Below are positions 11,847 to 22,081 of a stretch of DNA of 64,000 nucleotides, piece by piece. The position numbers and the translations under genes were made by a program. Positions within the stretch are counted from its first letter, which is position 1. Every line of letters starts with the position of its first letter. This stretch comes from Zingiber officinale (lineage: Eukaryota > Streptophyta > Magnoliopsida > Zingiberales > Zingiberaceae): the NCBI RefSeq assembly GCF_018446385.1, contig NC_055996.1:52002365-52066364 (forward strand). The letters run 5' to 3'. A model generated the notes under the pieces. The model worked only from the letters and a program-made list of their open reading frames with translations, did no database searches and was not told the origin of the DNA.

Positions 11847-11948
11847 TCAATTAACTCACATCCCCAACATCCATCTCATCGACTTTTTGACAAGATCATA
11901 TTTGGTACATGTCTATAGGGAACATCACTAACCTCCCGAGCCGAGAAG

Positions 11949-12029
11949 ATGGAGGACGTTGGACGACTAACCACCATGACGCTCATCCAAGAAGATCTCG
12001 ACATACTTGTGCCACCAAGCAAAAAAAAG
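11949..12029 (+). pseudogene. Tat gag, first 27 codons, cut by an insertion
   Basis: The ATG at 11949 opens 27 codons (MEDVGRLTTMTLIQEDLDIL and following) that run up to the copia LTR at 12030. The same frame resumes at 19120 after the insertion (IERQQQQALVDRLASQPATS), so the two pieces form one gag gene. The last five bases before the insertion, aaaag, nearly match the first five after it, aaatg, consistent with a 5-bp target duplication with one change. Confidence 0.65.
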
Positions 12030-13027
12030 TGTTGGACCCCATGGTAGTTTTGATGTGATCAACCAAGTTGGTTAGGTCCTGCGCTTTATCTCAACAGTGG
12101 TCTCGAAAAGTAGAACTTAGGGAGCATAGGAATGAGTTAAGACGAATGGATGCAGAAGGGACGGGTATCGGAAGGGAGCCGACGGCTCAAAGGCATCTGG
12201 CGACGAGAGAGTCATGTAAGAGTACTCCATGAGCGAGAAGAACGCGTCTTGCCTGCAGGAGAAGCTGGACAGCCTCGCTGAGGAGAAGGCTGAATTGCCC
12301 GGTATTCAAATGAATCACCCAAGGAGTTGAGCCGAGCAAGTCAATCTAGAGTTGATTTCATTCAGTTTCTACGATCAACCTATTACCCACACGATCAACA
12401 CTAACTCGTAAGACCAACCGTGACACGCCGATGCTACGTTCGGTGCCACCGTTGAGGATCGATCGGTCGATCGAACTCTTGATCGGTCGACTAAAACCTG
12501 CAAGATTATCCGTAGACTGAAGTCAACGCTTTCATCGCAAGGCCACAGAGGGAGATCACGATTTTGCCGAATTTTAACACAAGGATCGCCGATCAACCCG
12601 AGCTCGATCCAGACCGCACTGGATGGAAAGCTTGGCAGGTAAGAGTTTACCGAACCTCCAGATCGCGGTCGACCCATCTCTCGAGTCAAACATGATCCCG
12701 GCGGATCAGGTGATTTGTTAAGCTCGAGAACCCCGGCATAAAGAGGGTCTCGTGGCTTTACAAGATCATCGAATACGAACGTTAGCAACTCTATGAATTT
12801 ATGCAACCAATGGCCGCTAAAGTAAAAGCTTCTCCGCCTCGAGAAGGAGTTTTTCTCGCTTTTCTTCGCTGGATTAACAACTCAGTCGTAGTTCAGGTTA
12901 ATTCATCTCGCCTTTTATTTCGTAGTTGATTTAATATCATGGTTCATTTTAAGAGTTGGAAAGCTTTGAGGAGGGTATAATTTTGTCTGTGCAATTCACA
13001 CCCCTTTAGGTCACGGCCCGCACTACA
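12030..13027 (+). repeat. LTR 1 of the gag-only copia array
   Basis: Starts tgttggaccccatgg and ends near gcactaca. It is the most diverged of the three LTRs: the TATA segment is reduced (ccggcataaagagggtctcg near 12734) and the following primer-binding site has decayed to gtgatgagcc. The palindromic gatcggtcga words lie at about 12455-12530, upstream of the TATA position. Confidence 0.8.
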
Positions 13028-13086
13028 AGTGATGAGCCCACGCCTGGAGGGACTAATCACCATCTCACACAAAGATCGTAATAACA

Positions 13087-14441
13087 ATGGCTTCTACAAT
13101 AACATCCATCCCTGGTTCGATGAGACGCCGCCACGGAAGCCGAAAATGAGGTATTCTTTAAAATAGATTTTGATATTCTAATTACAATGAAATAATAATA
13201 CTGAAATATAAAGAAGAAAACACGGAGCAAGAAGTGCAGTGTCGATTTCGCCAATGGAATGAAGCACGAGTCTGACCATCGTTGCTACCACCTGAGGTAA
13301 ATCGGATCGGAAGTTACAACTGGAAGATCTCCTGAGAAATTCACGATCTTCAAGGTACCTCCAAGCTTCAGTGACGCGACATCCTCCCAAACTGGGGATT
13401 GGACCTCCCACCAACCAAGGCTAGTAGCGAACCCAAGCAAGGATCAAAGATCACGCAACTAACCAATCTTGGAGAAGAGGTAACGAACCGTGACTCTATC
13501 CGGTATGCGCTCAACGCTTTCCCTAGAACTCCAGAGTGGGCCTCCTTAGTAGATGCGTACTACATCTCTAAGGACCTCGAGATAAGTACATTAGAACAAT
13601 TATTTTCCACTTTTGAACTTCACAAATCTTGAGTTTCAGAGCTCAATGGAGTAGAGAAGACCAGTCAGAACATTGCCTTAAAGGCAAAAATGAACAGTTC
13701 TGACTCCGAAGCCTCGTTCGACGAATCAGAAGCGGCACTATTGGTAAGACGCTTTAAAAAAAATTTTAAATCTAACAAATTTAGATCGCAGAGGCATGAG
13801 AGAAAAAAAAGAACGATTCGTTGCTACAACTGCAACAAAGAAGGGCACATCAAGGATGATTGCCCGAAATTGAAGAGCAAGCAAAAGGAGAAGGCCAAGT
13901 ACAAGAAACCAGCATCCTCCAAGCACAAGAACCTAAAGGCCACGTGGGATGACTCGTCATCCTCCGAATCAGAAGTCGAAGAATTCTCGGGACTAGCGCT
14001 GATGGCCAACCATCAGCAAGAAGAAACGTCAAGCTTAGAAATGAGCATCGATGAAAGCAATAAGGGAGCACCGTAAGTAAGGTACGCAATCTAACCCCAA
14101 CTCAATCTTTTAAATTTATCAAGTCTCTTTCTAGAGAGTTAGATCAATTAGAAAAAGAGAATACTGAACTAAAGTTGAACCTAGCAAGAGCATGCCCGTT
14201 AGAAATGTATGATCATCTAAAATCAGAGAATGATAAATTAAAATTAGAAATTGAAAAATTGAAAACTGATGCATGCTTAAATAGATTCCCAAAATCAAAA
14301 GTTAGAATTTATGAAAAATTGAATTGGTACATTAAACGACATCAGGGTCAACTTAGGAAAATTCCTAAAAGTTATATACCCCCTATGTTTTTAAAGAATC
14401 CTGTAGGAAGGAACCTTTACTGGGTTCCAAAATCTGGTTGA
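13087..14441 (+). pseudogene. Copia-type gag, first internal region, decayed
   Basis: Aligned with the second copy, this reads as a copia-type Gag (UBN2/retrotrans_gag class). A broken N-terminal part starts near 13087. An open piece at 13399-13632 ends DAYYISKDLEISTLEQLFST. The piece at 13690-14076 carries a CCHC zinc knuckle (CYNCNKEGHIKDDC). A coiled-coil part at 14175-14441 ends NPVGRNLYWVPKSG. The last piece is in a different frame, and the N-terminal half carries deletions relative to copy two. Capsid function is not possible from this copy. Confidence 0.75.
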
Positions 14442-14958
14442 TTAATTTTCTCAAAATTAAAAGCTTATAGTGAGAAAATTAAACTTTGAGTTTCTTTATG
14501 GAAGCTTTGTCTAAGGAAGTGGTTGTTGTCCAATAAATCAAGAAGGCCTAGTGCCCCGCCACCACCTCGGAAGTCGAAATATCGAAATAAAATGTTTAAA
14601 TTTCTAATAAAAGCATTAATATTTAAACAATGCTTTAAAAAGATTTTAAACATTTCCTGAAATATTCAAAATTAAACCAAACATAGAAATTAAACCTAAC
14701 TCAATTTAGGTTATTTGTTTGCACCCCGTTTTTGCTGTGATCAAAGGGGGAGACTAAAGAAAAATTCAGTTTGGGGGAGTTCGTTAAATTTTTTTTATAT
14801 ATAAACTTTCTTAGTTTTTATATAAACTTTCTTAGTGTAATTTATTTCAAAGTTGCAAATTCATACCTGAATTGTTAGTTTAGTAATGTCCTTAAATTAC
14901 TATCTGTTTGTTAACCCTAACTTGAACTTGGGTTGATGCACATCAAAAATGGGGAGAT
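14442..14958 (+). other. 3' non-coding part of the first internal region, with polypurine tract
   Basis: No gene. It contains a block at about 14510-14590 (gtggttgttg, ccaagaaggcctagtgcc-type words) that recurs at about 17570-17650 and, more diverged, at 1500-1580. It ends with the purine tract aaaaatggggagat just before the LTR, the expected plus-strand primer. Confidence 0.65.
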
Positions 14959-15996
14959 TGTTGGACCCCGTGGTAGTTTTGATGTGATCAACCAAGTTGG
15001 TTAGGTCCTGCATTTTGTCTGACCCCTGTGTCTGAGTGTGCAGGAACTTAGGAGCACAGGAAGTCGGCGGAATGCGAAGCGAGAAGGGCGGCAGGAAAGG
15101 GAGCGGGGCTCGAAGGTGTCCGGGGACAGAGTGCTGGAAGAGTACTCCGGAGGCGAAGAAGAATGTGATCGAGGGACGATAAGTCGACGAAGCCTTTGCC
15201 GAGGAGAAGGCAGGAATCTGTCGGGTGAGCCCTATTGGCAATGAATCACCCAAAGAGAGCGAACACGAGCAAGTCAACTAGAGTTGACTTGTCCGGATAG
15301 TTCGGCCGACTCTATTGATCGGTCGACCAGAACACTAATCCTCGTAAGACCAAACCGGTGACGCCGGGAAGCCGCGACAAGCCACCCTTGAGGACGATCG
15401 GTTCGATCAACCTCTTGATCGGTCGATCGAACCCAAGATTATCCAGCGAAGTCGAGCGCTTTCGCCGCCGAGTAGGAGACCATTGGCGATCGGTCGGGCG
15501 AACACAAGATCGGCCGATGATTGGAACTTTAGCTCGATCAATGAGGCACCGGGCGGAAAGCTTGCAGTATTAAGCAGTTGGTCGAATCGAACACGGGATT
15601 GGTCGATGATCCCTCTCGAGTCAAACATGATCCCGAAGGATCAGGTGATTTGTTAAGCTCGAGAACCCCTATATAAAGAGGGTCTCGGGTAGCTTTACAG
15701 CATCATCGAATACGAACGAATAGCAACTCCAGTAATCTCTGTTTATGCAACTACTGTGCTGTCAAAGTGTAAATGGCTTCTCCGCCTTCTGAGAAGGAGT
15801 TTTTCTTACTGCGCTTTTCTTACTGTCCTGGATTAACAACCCTCTTGGTTGTAACCAGGTTAATTTCTGTCTCCTTTTATTTCTGTAGTTGATTTAATAT
15901 TGTTGCTTCATTTTAAGAGTTGGAAAGCTTTGAGGAGGGTATAATTTTTGTCTGCAGGCAATTCACCCCCTTTTGCCGGTCTCCGCTGCACCAACA
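14959..15996 (+). repeat. LTR 2 of the gag-only copia array (shared)
   Basis: 1038 bp, starting tgttggaccccg and ending gcaccaaca. A TATA box (ctatataaagag) lies near 15668. Upstream of it, at about 15290-15610, are repeated gatcggtcga/ttcgatcaac palindromic words. This LTR serves as the 3' LTR of the first internal region and the 5' LTR of the second. Confidence 0.85.
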
Positions 15997-15998
15997 AG

Positions 15999-16009
15999 TG
16001 GTATCAGAG
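15999..16009 (+). promoter_or_regulatory. Primer-binding site of the copia array
   Basis: tggtatcagag lies two bases after the LTR end. It is the usual plant retrotransposon site complementary to the 3' end of initiator methionine tRNA and primes minus-strand DNA synthesis. Confidence 0.85.
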
Positions 16010-16061
16010 TCCAACAGCCTCAGAGGGACTAACCGCCATCTGAAGCACAAAGATCAGAACA

Positions 16062-17510
16062 ATGGCCGGCGCGAACATCCATCCCCAGAAGTTCGACGGA
16101 GACGTCGCCACATGGAAGCGAAAAATGGAGGTATTCTTTAAAACAGATTTTGATATTCTAATTACAATGAAATATGGTTTTGTAGCGCTGAAATATAAAG
16201 AAGAAAACACGTGGAGCAAGAAGGAGTAAGCCGAGTTTGTCGCCAACGGAAAGGCAGAATTCCACCTGCTTAGCGTGCTGCCACCATAAGAGGTAAGTCG
16301 AATCGGAAGCTACAACTCCGCGAAAGACCTCTGGGAAAAATTCCTAGAGCTCCACAAAGGTACATCGGAAGCAAAGCTAGTGAGGCGCGACATCCTTCGG
16401 ACTCAACTTACGAACCTCCGGATGAACCAAGGCGAGAAGGTAGCGCAACTTCGAGCGAGGATAAAAGAGCTGATCACGCAACTCAACAACCTTGGAGAAG
16501 AAGTAACGAACCGAGACTCGATCTGGTACACGCTCAACGCCTTCCCGAGAACTCTGGAGTGGGCCTCCTTAGTAGATGCGTACTACATCTCTAAGGACCT
16601 CGAGGTAAGTACTTTAGAACAATTATTTTCTACTTTTGAATTTCATGAATCTCGAGTTGCAGAGCCCAATCGGGTAGAGAAGACCAGTCAGAACATTGCT
16701 TTAAAAGTAAAAATAAACAGTTCTGACTCCGAAGCCTTGGTCGACGAATCAGAAGCGGCACTACTGGTAAGACGCTTCAATAAATTTTTTAAATCTAACA
16801 AATTTAGATCGCAGAGGCATGAGCGAAAAAGAAGAATGACTCATTGCTACAACTGCAACAAAGAAGGGCACATCAAGGATGACTGCCCGAAATTGAAGAG
16901 CAAGCAAAAGGAGAAGGTCAAGTACAAGAAACCAGCATCCTCCAAGCACAAGAACCTAAAGGCCACGTGGGATGACTCGTCATCCTCCTAATCGGAAGTC
17001 GAAGAATTCTCAGGACTAGCGCTGATGGCCAACCATCAGCAAGAAGAAATGTCAAGCTCAGAAATGAGCATCGATGAAGGGGGAGGATCATCAGAAGAAG
17101 AAAGCAACAGTGAAAGGGGAGCATCACCAGAACAGGTAAGTAAGGTACGCAATCTAACCCCAACTCAATCTTTTAAATTTATCAAGTCTCTTTCTAGAGA
17201 GTTAGATCAATTATAAAAAGAGAATACTGAACTAAAGTTGAACCTAGCAAGAGCATGCCCGTTAGAAATGTATGATCATCTAAAATCAGAGAATGATAAA
17301 TTAAAATTAGAAATTGAAAAATTGAAAACTGATGCATGCTTAAATAGATTCCCAAAATCAAAAGTTAGAATTTATGAAAAATTGAATTGGTACATTAAAC
17401 TACATCAGGGTCAACTTAGGAAAATTCCTAAAAGTTATATACCCCCTATGTTTTTAAAGAATCCTGAAGGAAGGAACCTTTACTGGGTTCCAAAATCTGT
17501 ACTTGATTAA
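16062..17510 (+). pseudogene. Copia-type gag, second internal region, with in-frame stops
   Basis: One continuous frame of 482 codons, MAGANIHPQKFDGD to YWVPKSVLD, with four internal stops: 16227, about 16288, 16989 and 17214. The N-terminal half is the capsid-like copia Gag domain (LRARIKELITQLNNLGEEV, LNAFPRTLEWASLVDAYY). A CCHC knuckle (CYNCNKEGHIKDDC) lies near 16840. The C-terminal part is Lys/Ser-rich and then coiled coil. The stops at 16989 and 17214 are G-to-T changes relative to the first internal region, which keeps glutamate codons there, so they are private to this copy. The TGG-rich end GRNLYWVPKS resembles the join towards protease in complete copia elements, but protease is absent. 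Confidence 0.8.
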
Positions 17511-18032
17511 TTTTTCTCAAAAATTAAAAAGCTTACAGTGAGAAAATTAAACTTTGAGTTTCTTTATGGAAGCTTTGTCTAAGGAAGTGGTTGTTGCTCC
17601 AATAACCAAGAAGGCCTAGTGCCTCGCCACGACCTGGAAGCTGAAATATCGAAATAAAAATGTTTAAATTTCTAATAAAAGCATTAATATTTGAATTAAA
17701 CAAATGCTTTAAAAAGATTTTAAACATTTCTTGAAATATTCAAAATTAAACCTAACATAGAAATTAAACCTAACTCAATTTAGGTTATTTGTTTGCACCT
17801 CGTTTTTGCTGTGATCAAAGGGGGAGACTAAAGAAAAATTCAGTTTGGGGGAGTTCGTTAAATTTTTTTTATATATAAACTTTCTTAGTTTTTATATAAA
17901 CTTTCTTAGTGTAATTTATTTCAAAGTTGCAAATTCATACCTGAACTGTTAGTTTAGTAATGTCCTTAAATTACTATCTGTTTGTTAACCCTAACTTGAA
18001 CTTGGGTTGATGCACATCAAAAATGGGGAGAT
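17511..18032 (+). other. 3' non-coding part of the second internal region, with polypurine tract
   Basis: Non-coding sequence nearly identical to 14442-14958. It contains the same conserved block at about 17570-17650 and ends with the purine tract just before LTR 3. Confidence 0.65.
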
Positions 18033-19119
18033 TGTTGGACCCCGTGGTAGTTTTGATGTGATAAACCAAGTTGGTTAGGTCCTGCGTTTTGTCTGACCCC
18101 TGTGTCTGAGTGTGCAGGAATTTAGGAGCACAGGAAGTCGAGAGGAAGGTGCAACTAGCGAGAAGAACGGCACGAGAAGGGAGCCGACGGGCTTGGTGTG
18201 CCCGAAGGACGAGAGAGCTGCGGAAGAGTACTCCGGTGGAGCGAGAAGAACGTACGCGGCGTTCGAGGGACGAGAAGCCAGACGGAAGCCTGCTCGAGGA
18301 GAAGCCGGGAATTGGGTTCGGGTGAGCCCTATTCCGGTAGGCCGCAATCACCCCAAGGAGCCGAACCGGAGCAAGTCAACTAGAAGTTGACTTGTCAACG
18401 GTTCGGTCGACCGAACCTATTGATCGGTCGACCGAACACTAATCCTCAGAAGACCAACCGCTGGTGACACGTCAGAAGCCACGTCGGCAAGCCAGCCGTT
18501 GGAGGACTGATCGGTCGACCGAACCTCTTGATCGGTCGATCGAACCCAAGATTATCCAGAGAATAAGTCGAGCACTTTCATCAGGACAGCGCAGAGGGAG
18601 ACCATTGGCCGATCGGTCGATCGAACACAAGGATCGGTCGACCGAACCTAAGCTCGATCAACAGAGACTGCACCTGGACAGAAAGCTTGGATGGTACAGC
18701 AGGTTCGGTCGACCGAACCTGGGGATTGGTCGACCGATCCCTCTCGAGTCAAACCTGATCCCGAAGGATCAGGTGATCTGATAAGCTCGAGAACCCCTAT
18801 ATAAAAAGGGTCTCGGGTAGCTTTACAGCATCATCGAATATGAACGAATAGCAACTCTAGTAATCTCTGTTTAAGCAACTACTGTGCTGTCAAAGTGTAA
18901 AAGGCTTCTCCGCCTTCTGAGAAGGAGTTTTTCTTACTGCGCTTTTCTTATTGCCCTAGATTAACAACCCTCTTGGTTGTAACCAGGTTAATTTCGTCTC
19001 TTTTCTTTATTAGTTGATTTAATATTGTTGCTTCATTTTAAGAGTTGGAAAGCTTTGAGGAGGGTATAATTTTGTTTCCAGGCAATTCACCCCTCTTGCC
19101 GGCCTCTTCTGCACCGACA
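18033..19119 (+). repeat. LTR 3 of the gag-only copia array
   Basis: 1087 bp, starting tgttggaccccg and ending gcaccgaca. Many copies of the palindromic words ggtcgaccgaac and gatcggtcgatcg fill about 18400-18740, just upstream of the TATA box (ctatataaaaag) near 18798. These words are better preserved here than in LTRs 1 and 2. Confidence 0.85.
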
Positions 19120-20340
19120 AAATGATCGAGCGACAACAACAACAAGCATTAGTCGATCGGCTAGCGTCGCAGCCCGCGACATCGGCAGCATGATAAGCAG
19201 GGCACGAAGACCGAGTGGAACAACTCTCTGTATGGGGACAGAATAGAAGGCCTACCGGCATGCCAAGGGAAGCGTCGCCCGCGCCAATCCCCTTCCATCG
19301 TGCCCTATTTCAAACCCCCTCAGAGATAGACTAGGCGAACCACGAGAGGGGATCATCTTCAGATGATGCTCCCGTTCGAGATGCATGGAAAGGCAAGGCG
19401 TCCCAAAGCAATGCATCTCCCGAGTGGATCAATTGGCAGTTCTCAGAGGAGATCTTACAAGATCCTCTGCCCAGATACTACACCCCGCTGACGATCGGGA
19501 CGTACACCGGATCGACCGACTCAGATGATCATTTGCATCGGTTCGATAACGACGCCATGCTGCACCAATATACAGACGGAGTGAAGTGCCGAGCCTTCCT
19601 CACGACCCTCTCTGGATCGACGCAGCACTGGTTCAAAAGACTGCCAAACGACTCAATATGGAACTTCAAAGACTTCCGAGCCACTTTCGAGGAATATTTC
19701 GCCAGCAGCTGACGCTACCAGATGACGAGTATCAGCCTCTTTGCCCTGAAGCAAGGGCCCAAGGGTGCGCTCCAAGCGTACATGCAGTGCTTCAACCAAG
19801 TAGCTATGTACATCCCCTCGGTCTCGTCCGAGACAATGATGAACGCCTTCATCTAGCGGCTCGCCGAGGGAGATTTTTTTTGATCGCTCATCAGGAAGCC
19901 GCCCAAGGACTTTCCACATGCTCAAGAAGGCCAACGAGTACATAAATATAGAAGAAGCCCAAGGGCAAGGAAGAAGGAAGTGCCAGCTGAGCCTATACTG
20001 GCACTCGAGCGACGTCCGACAAACAACCACCAACCGCACAAGGAGCCAAAAGCGGAGGCAGCATGGCCACACCAAGAGGCCCGGACGCATGCTGTGCAAC
20101 ATGTGTCAGCCGCTCGGCAGAAGGCGTCAAGATGCAAGGTATGGACACCAATGTTTTTCTCCTTTCACTAATCGCCGACTCACAACACGCGGGATTACCA
20201 CGGTCTGACACCAGTCGTCAGCCGACTAGCCCCAAGAGGATACCGCCTCCGGTCTCCAACCCCCGATTGGCAAAGGCTGTTGTTGGACGGCGAGAGTATG
20301 AAAGAGGAATGCCCGAGTGGTCCGACCAGAACTAGGGGAG
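19120..20340 (+). pseudogene. Tat gag, main part, with stops and frameshifts
   Basis: This continues the frame of 11949-12029. Recognisable gag (Retrotrans_gag) sequence includes YTPLTIGTYTGSTDSDDHLH, HQYTDGVKCRAFLTTLSGST and QHWFKRLPNDSIW near 19480-19670. In-frame stops occur early (tgataa near 19190) and again near 19710, and later pieces move between frames. Typical Gag of this lineage has the ALxGxAxxWF pattern seen here as FLTTLSGSTQHWF. The gene is dead. Confidence 0.7.
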
Positions 20341-20437
20341 GGATAACGTCGATCCCTCCCAAGTCCCGATCGAGCGAAATGGACCATCCGCTCAGGAAGA
20401 AAAAAATAGAAGCAACACGTCTTGAGGAGAAATAGGA

Positions 20438-21196
20438 ATGATCGCCGGAGGGTCGATCGGCGGAGACTCTAACCGAGCCAAGAAGTCGAATGCTCAGCGG
20501 TTGGAGATCCACGCGATGAGATGCAGCCAGGAGAAGTCCAAAGGGCCAGAGATTAGCTTCAGCCCGAGCGACTTGGAGGGAGTGGAGATCCCTCACGATG
20601 ACATGCTGATCATCCAAGCGGTAATTACAAATTACACTATTCACCAAACTTTTGTTGATACAGGGAGGTCGGTAAACATCATCTTCAAGAAGGCATTCGA
20701 TCAATTACAAATTGATCGAAGTGAGCTGCTGCCCATGACAACCCCACTTTACAGCTTCACGGGCAATGAGGTACTGTCACTCAGACAAGCCCGACTGACC
20801 ATCTTGCTCGGAGAAGAGCCATTGAGGAGAATCAGGACCACAAACTTCATCCTGGTGAACGCACAGTCGGCCTACAATGTCATCCTGGGCTGACCGGCCC
20901 TCAATGAATTCTAGGCGGTGGTGTCTACCTACTACCAAAAGATCAAGTTCCCGGTGAACAACTGTGTGGGTGAAGTCAGACGTGATCAGCTGGCCGCTCG
21001 GCGATGCTACGTCGAGATGGTCAAGATCGCAGCAAGAAGCGCTCAGAAGAATACGCACTTGGGGGTGAACGCCATCACCAAAAAGCTTCGGGGGTTGGTC
21101 TACGAAGAAACTATCCAGAATCATCCAAGTCGAACGGAAGCCACCATATTAATTATGGCCGATCGAGAACCTAAGCAGAAGGCAGAGCAGCTGTAG
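20438..21196 (+). pseudogene. Tat-type aspartic protease region, reverse transcriptase absent
   Basis: An open stretch of 151 codons, then further pieces in the same frame broken by stops near 20893 and 20914. The protease-like motif is VDTGRSVNIIF, where DTGSS is expected, so the residue after DTG has changed. Around it are HDDMLIIQAVITNYTIHQTF before and RTTNFILVNAQSAYNVILG after, typical of the retropepsin fold in Tat-lineage gypsy elements. The linker towards reverse transcriptase starts near 20940, but no reverse transcriptase follows; the sequence jumps to a 3' region after 21196. Confidence 0.7.
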
Positions 21197-21353
21197 AGCG
21201 TGAATCATCTTCAACCCTACAGGGTTGGATGAGTGGTGCACGAGTGAATACTGTACTTTTTGTATCTTTTGTATGTCTCCCGAACGCAAGGCAAAGTTTG
21301 AATATAAAAGCAAAGGCCTCTTGAAGTGCATCTCCATCAAAGGTCGAGCGATG

Positions 21354-21590
21354 ACCTTAAACCCTTGTCTCCACCGACGGTCTAGCGACAACCTTAAACC
21401 CTTGTCTCCACTGACGGTCGAGCGACGACCTTAAACCCTTGTCTCCACCGACGGTTGAGCGACGACCTTAAACCCTTGTCTCTACCAACGGTCGAACGGT
21501 GACCATAAACCCTTGTCTCCATTGACGGTCGAGCGGCGACCTAAAACCCTTGTATCAATCGACGGTCGAGCAACGACTATAAACCCTTGA
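21354..21590 (+). repeat. Tandem array, 37-bp unit, in the Tat 3' region
   Basis: About six to seven imperfect copies of a 37-bp unit built around accttaaacccttgtctcc followed by acggtcgagcgacg. Tandem arrays in the 3' untranslated part of Tat-lineage elements are known and can seed satellites. Each unit contains one aaaccctt word; this is coincidental similarity to telomere repeats, not a telomere array. Confidence 0.85.
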
Positions 21591-22081
21591 GTCAGAAACT
21601 CCCAAGCCGATCAACCGGGTTTTGGGTTATATTGGAGCCACGAGCTCTAGAAGTTGAGTGAGCTTCACTGGTCTTGGACCAGCACATCGGATTACAACCT
21701 CCCCCGTTCGGGGTCGAGTTGTCTTCCCTTGTCTCGGACCAGCATACAGAATTCCCTATCTCCCCCATTTGGGGTCGAGCAATTTTTGAAAGCTCATTGA
21801 GCGGGCAAGCGTCGATGAATAGCCGACCGTGAACCTGGGCTACTCAAAAGCTTGAAGTCTTAATAATATAGTGACCGTTCAGTACTATTCTTTAAAATAC
21901 TCCTAGGGCCAAACGGGAGATCATGGAATCATGGACTCTGAATACCAGAGGGATCGGTCGGCTGATAGAATAATCATGAATGAGGCCACGAGCTCTTGCA
22001 AATAATCAAAAGGAGTTGAAAAACATACAAGGAGATAAAGCTCGTCCGAATGGACGACCATGCATTTAAACTTCAAAAATT
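21591..22081. other. Non-coding Tat 3' region
   Basis: No gene is visible. A duplicated segment with tctcggaccagcat and ccccgttcggggtcgag-like words occurs at about 21670-21780. It connects the tandem array with the antisense ORF. Confidence 0.5.

Larger units (their letters stand above)
5544..11847 (-). mobile_element. CACTA (En/Spm) DNA transposon, 3' part; 5' part missing
   Basis: The right end in coding sense starts with cactacaaaaaa at 5544, the conserved CACTA terminus, followed by about 700 bp of subterminal repeats. Coding remnants on the minus strand come in the usual order: DUF4218, DUF4216, then a Transposase_24 and coiled-coil gene. The TNP2-type catalytic transposase, which should lie upstream of DUF4218, is missing. 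The sequence switches near 11848-11858 to the 5' leader of a Tat retroelement, and no second CACTA terminus is visible. The element is a truncated, non-autonomous remnant inserted in the LTR fragment of arm A. Confidence 0.85.
12030..19119 (+). mobile_element. Gag-only copia-type element in a tandem array with three LTRs
   Basis: The structure is LTR (12030-13027), internal (13028-14958), LTR (14959-15996), internal (15997-18032), LTR (18033-19119). All three LTRs start tgttggacccc and end in a CA-type terminus. Each of the last two is preceded by a purine tract (aaaaatggggagat). The primer-binding site tggtatcagag is clear after the second LTR. Each internal region is only about 2 kb and codes for gag alone, with no protease, integrase or reverse transcriptase. 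The element depends on proteins supplied by others. LTR-sharing tandem arrays can arise by unequal recombination between LTRs. It is inserted in the gag gene of the Tat element. Confidence 0.85.

Noticed and set aside
21354..21590. Telomere-like repeat, because each unit contains aaaccctt
   Set aside because: The unit is 37 bp with other sequence between the words, and it fits the 3' tandem repeat of a Tat element.
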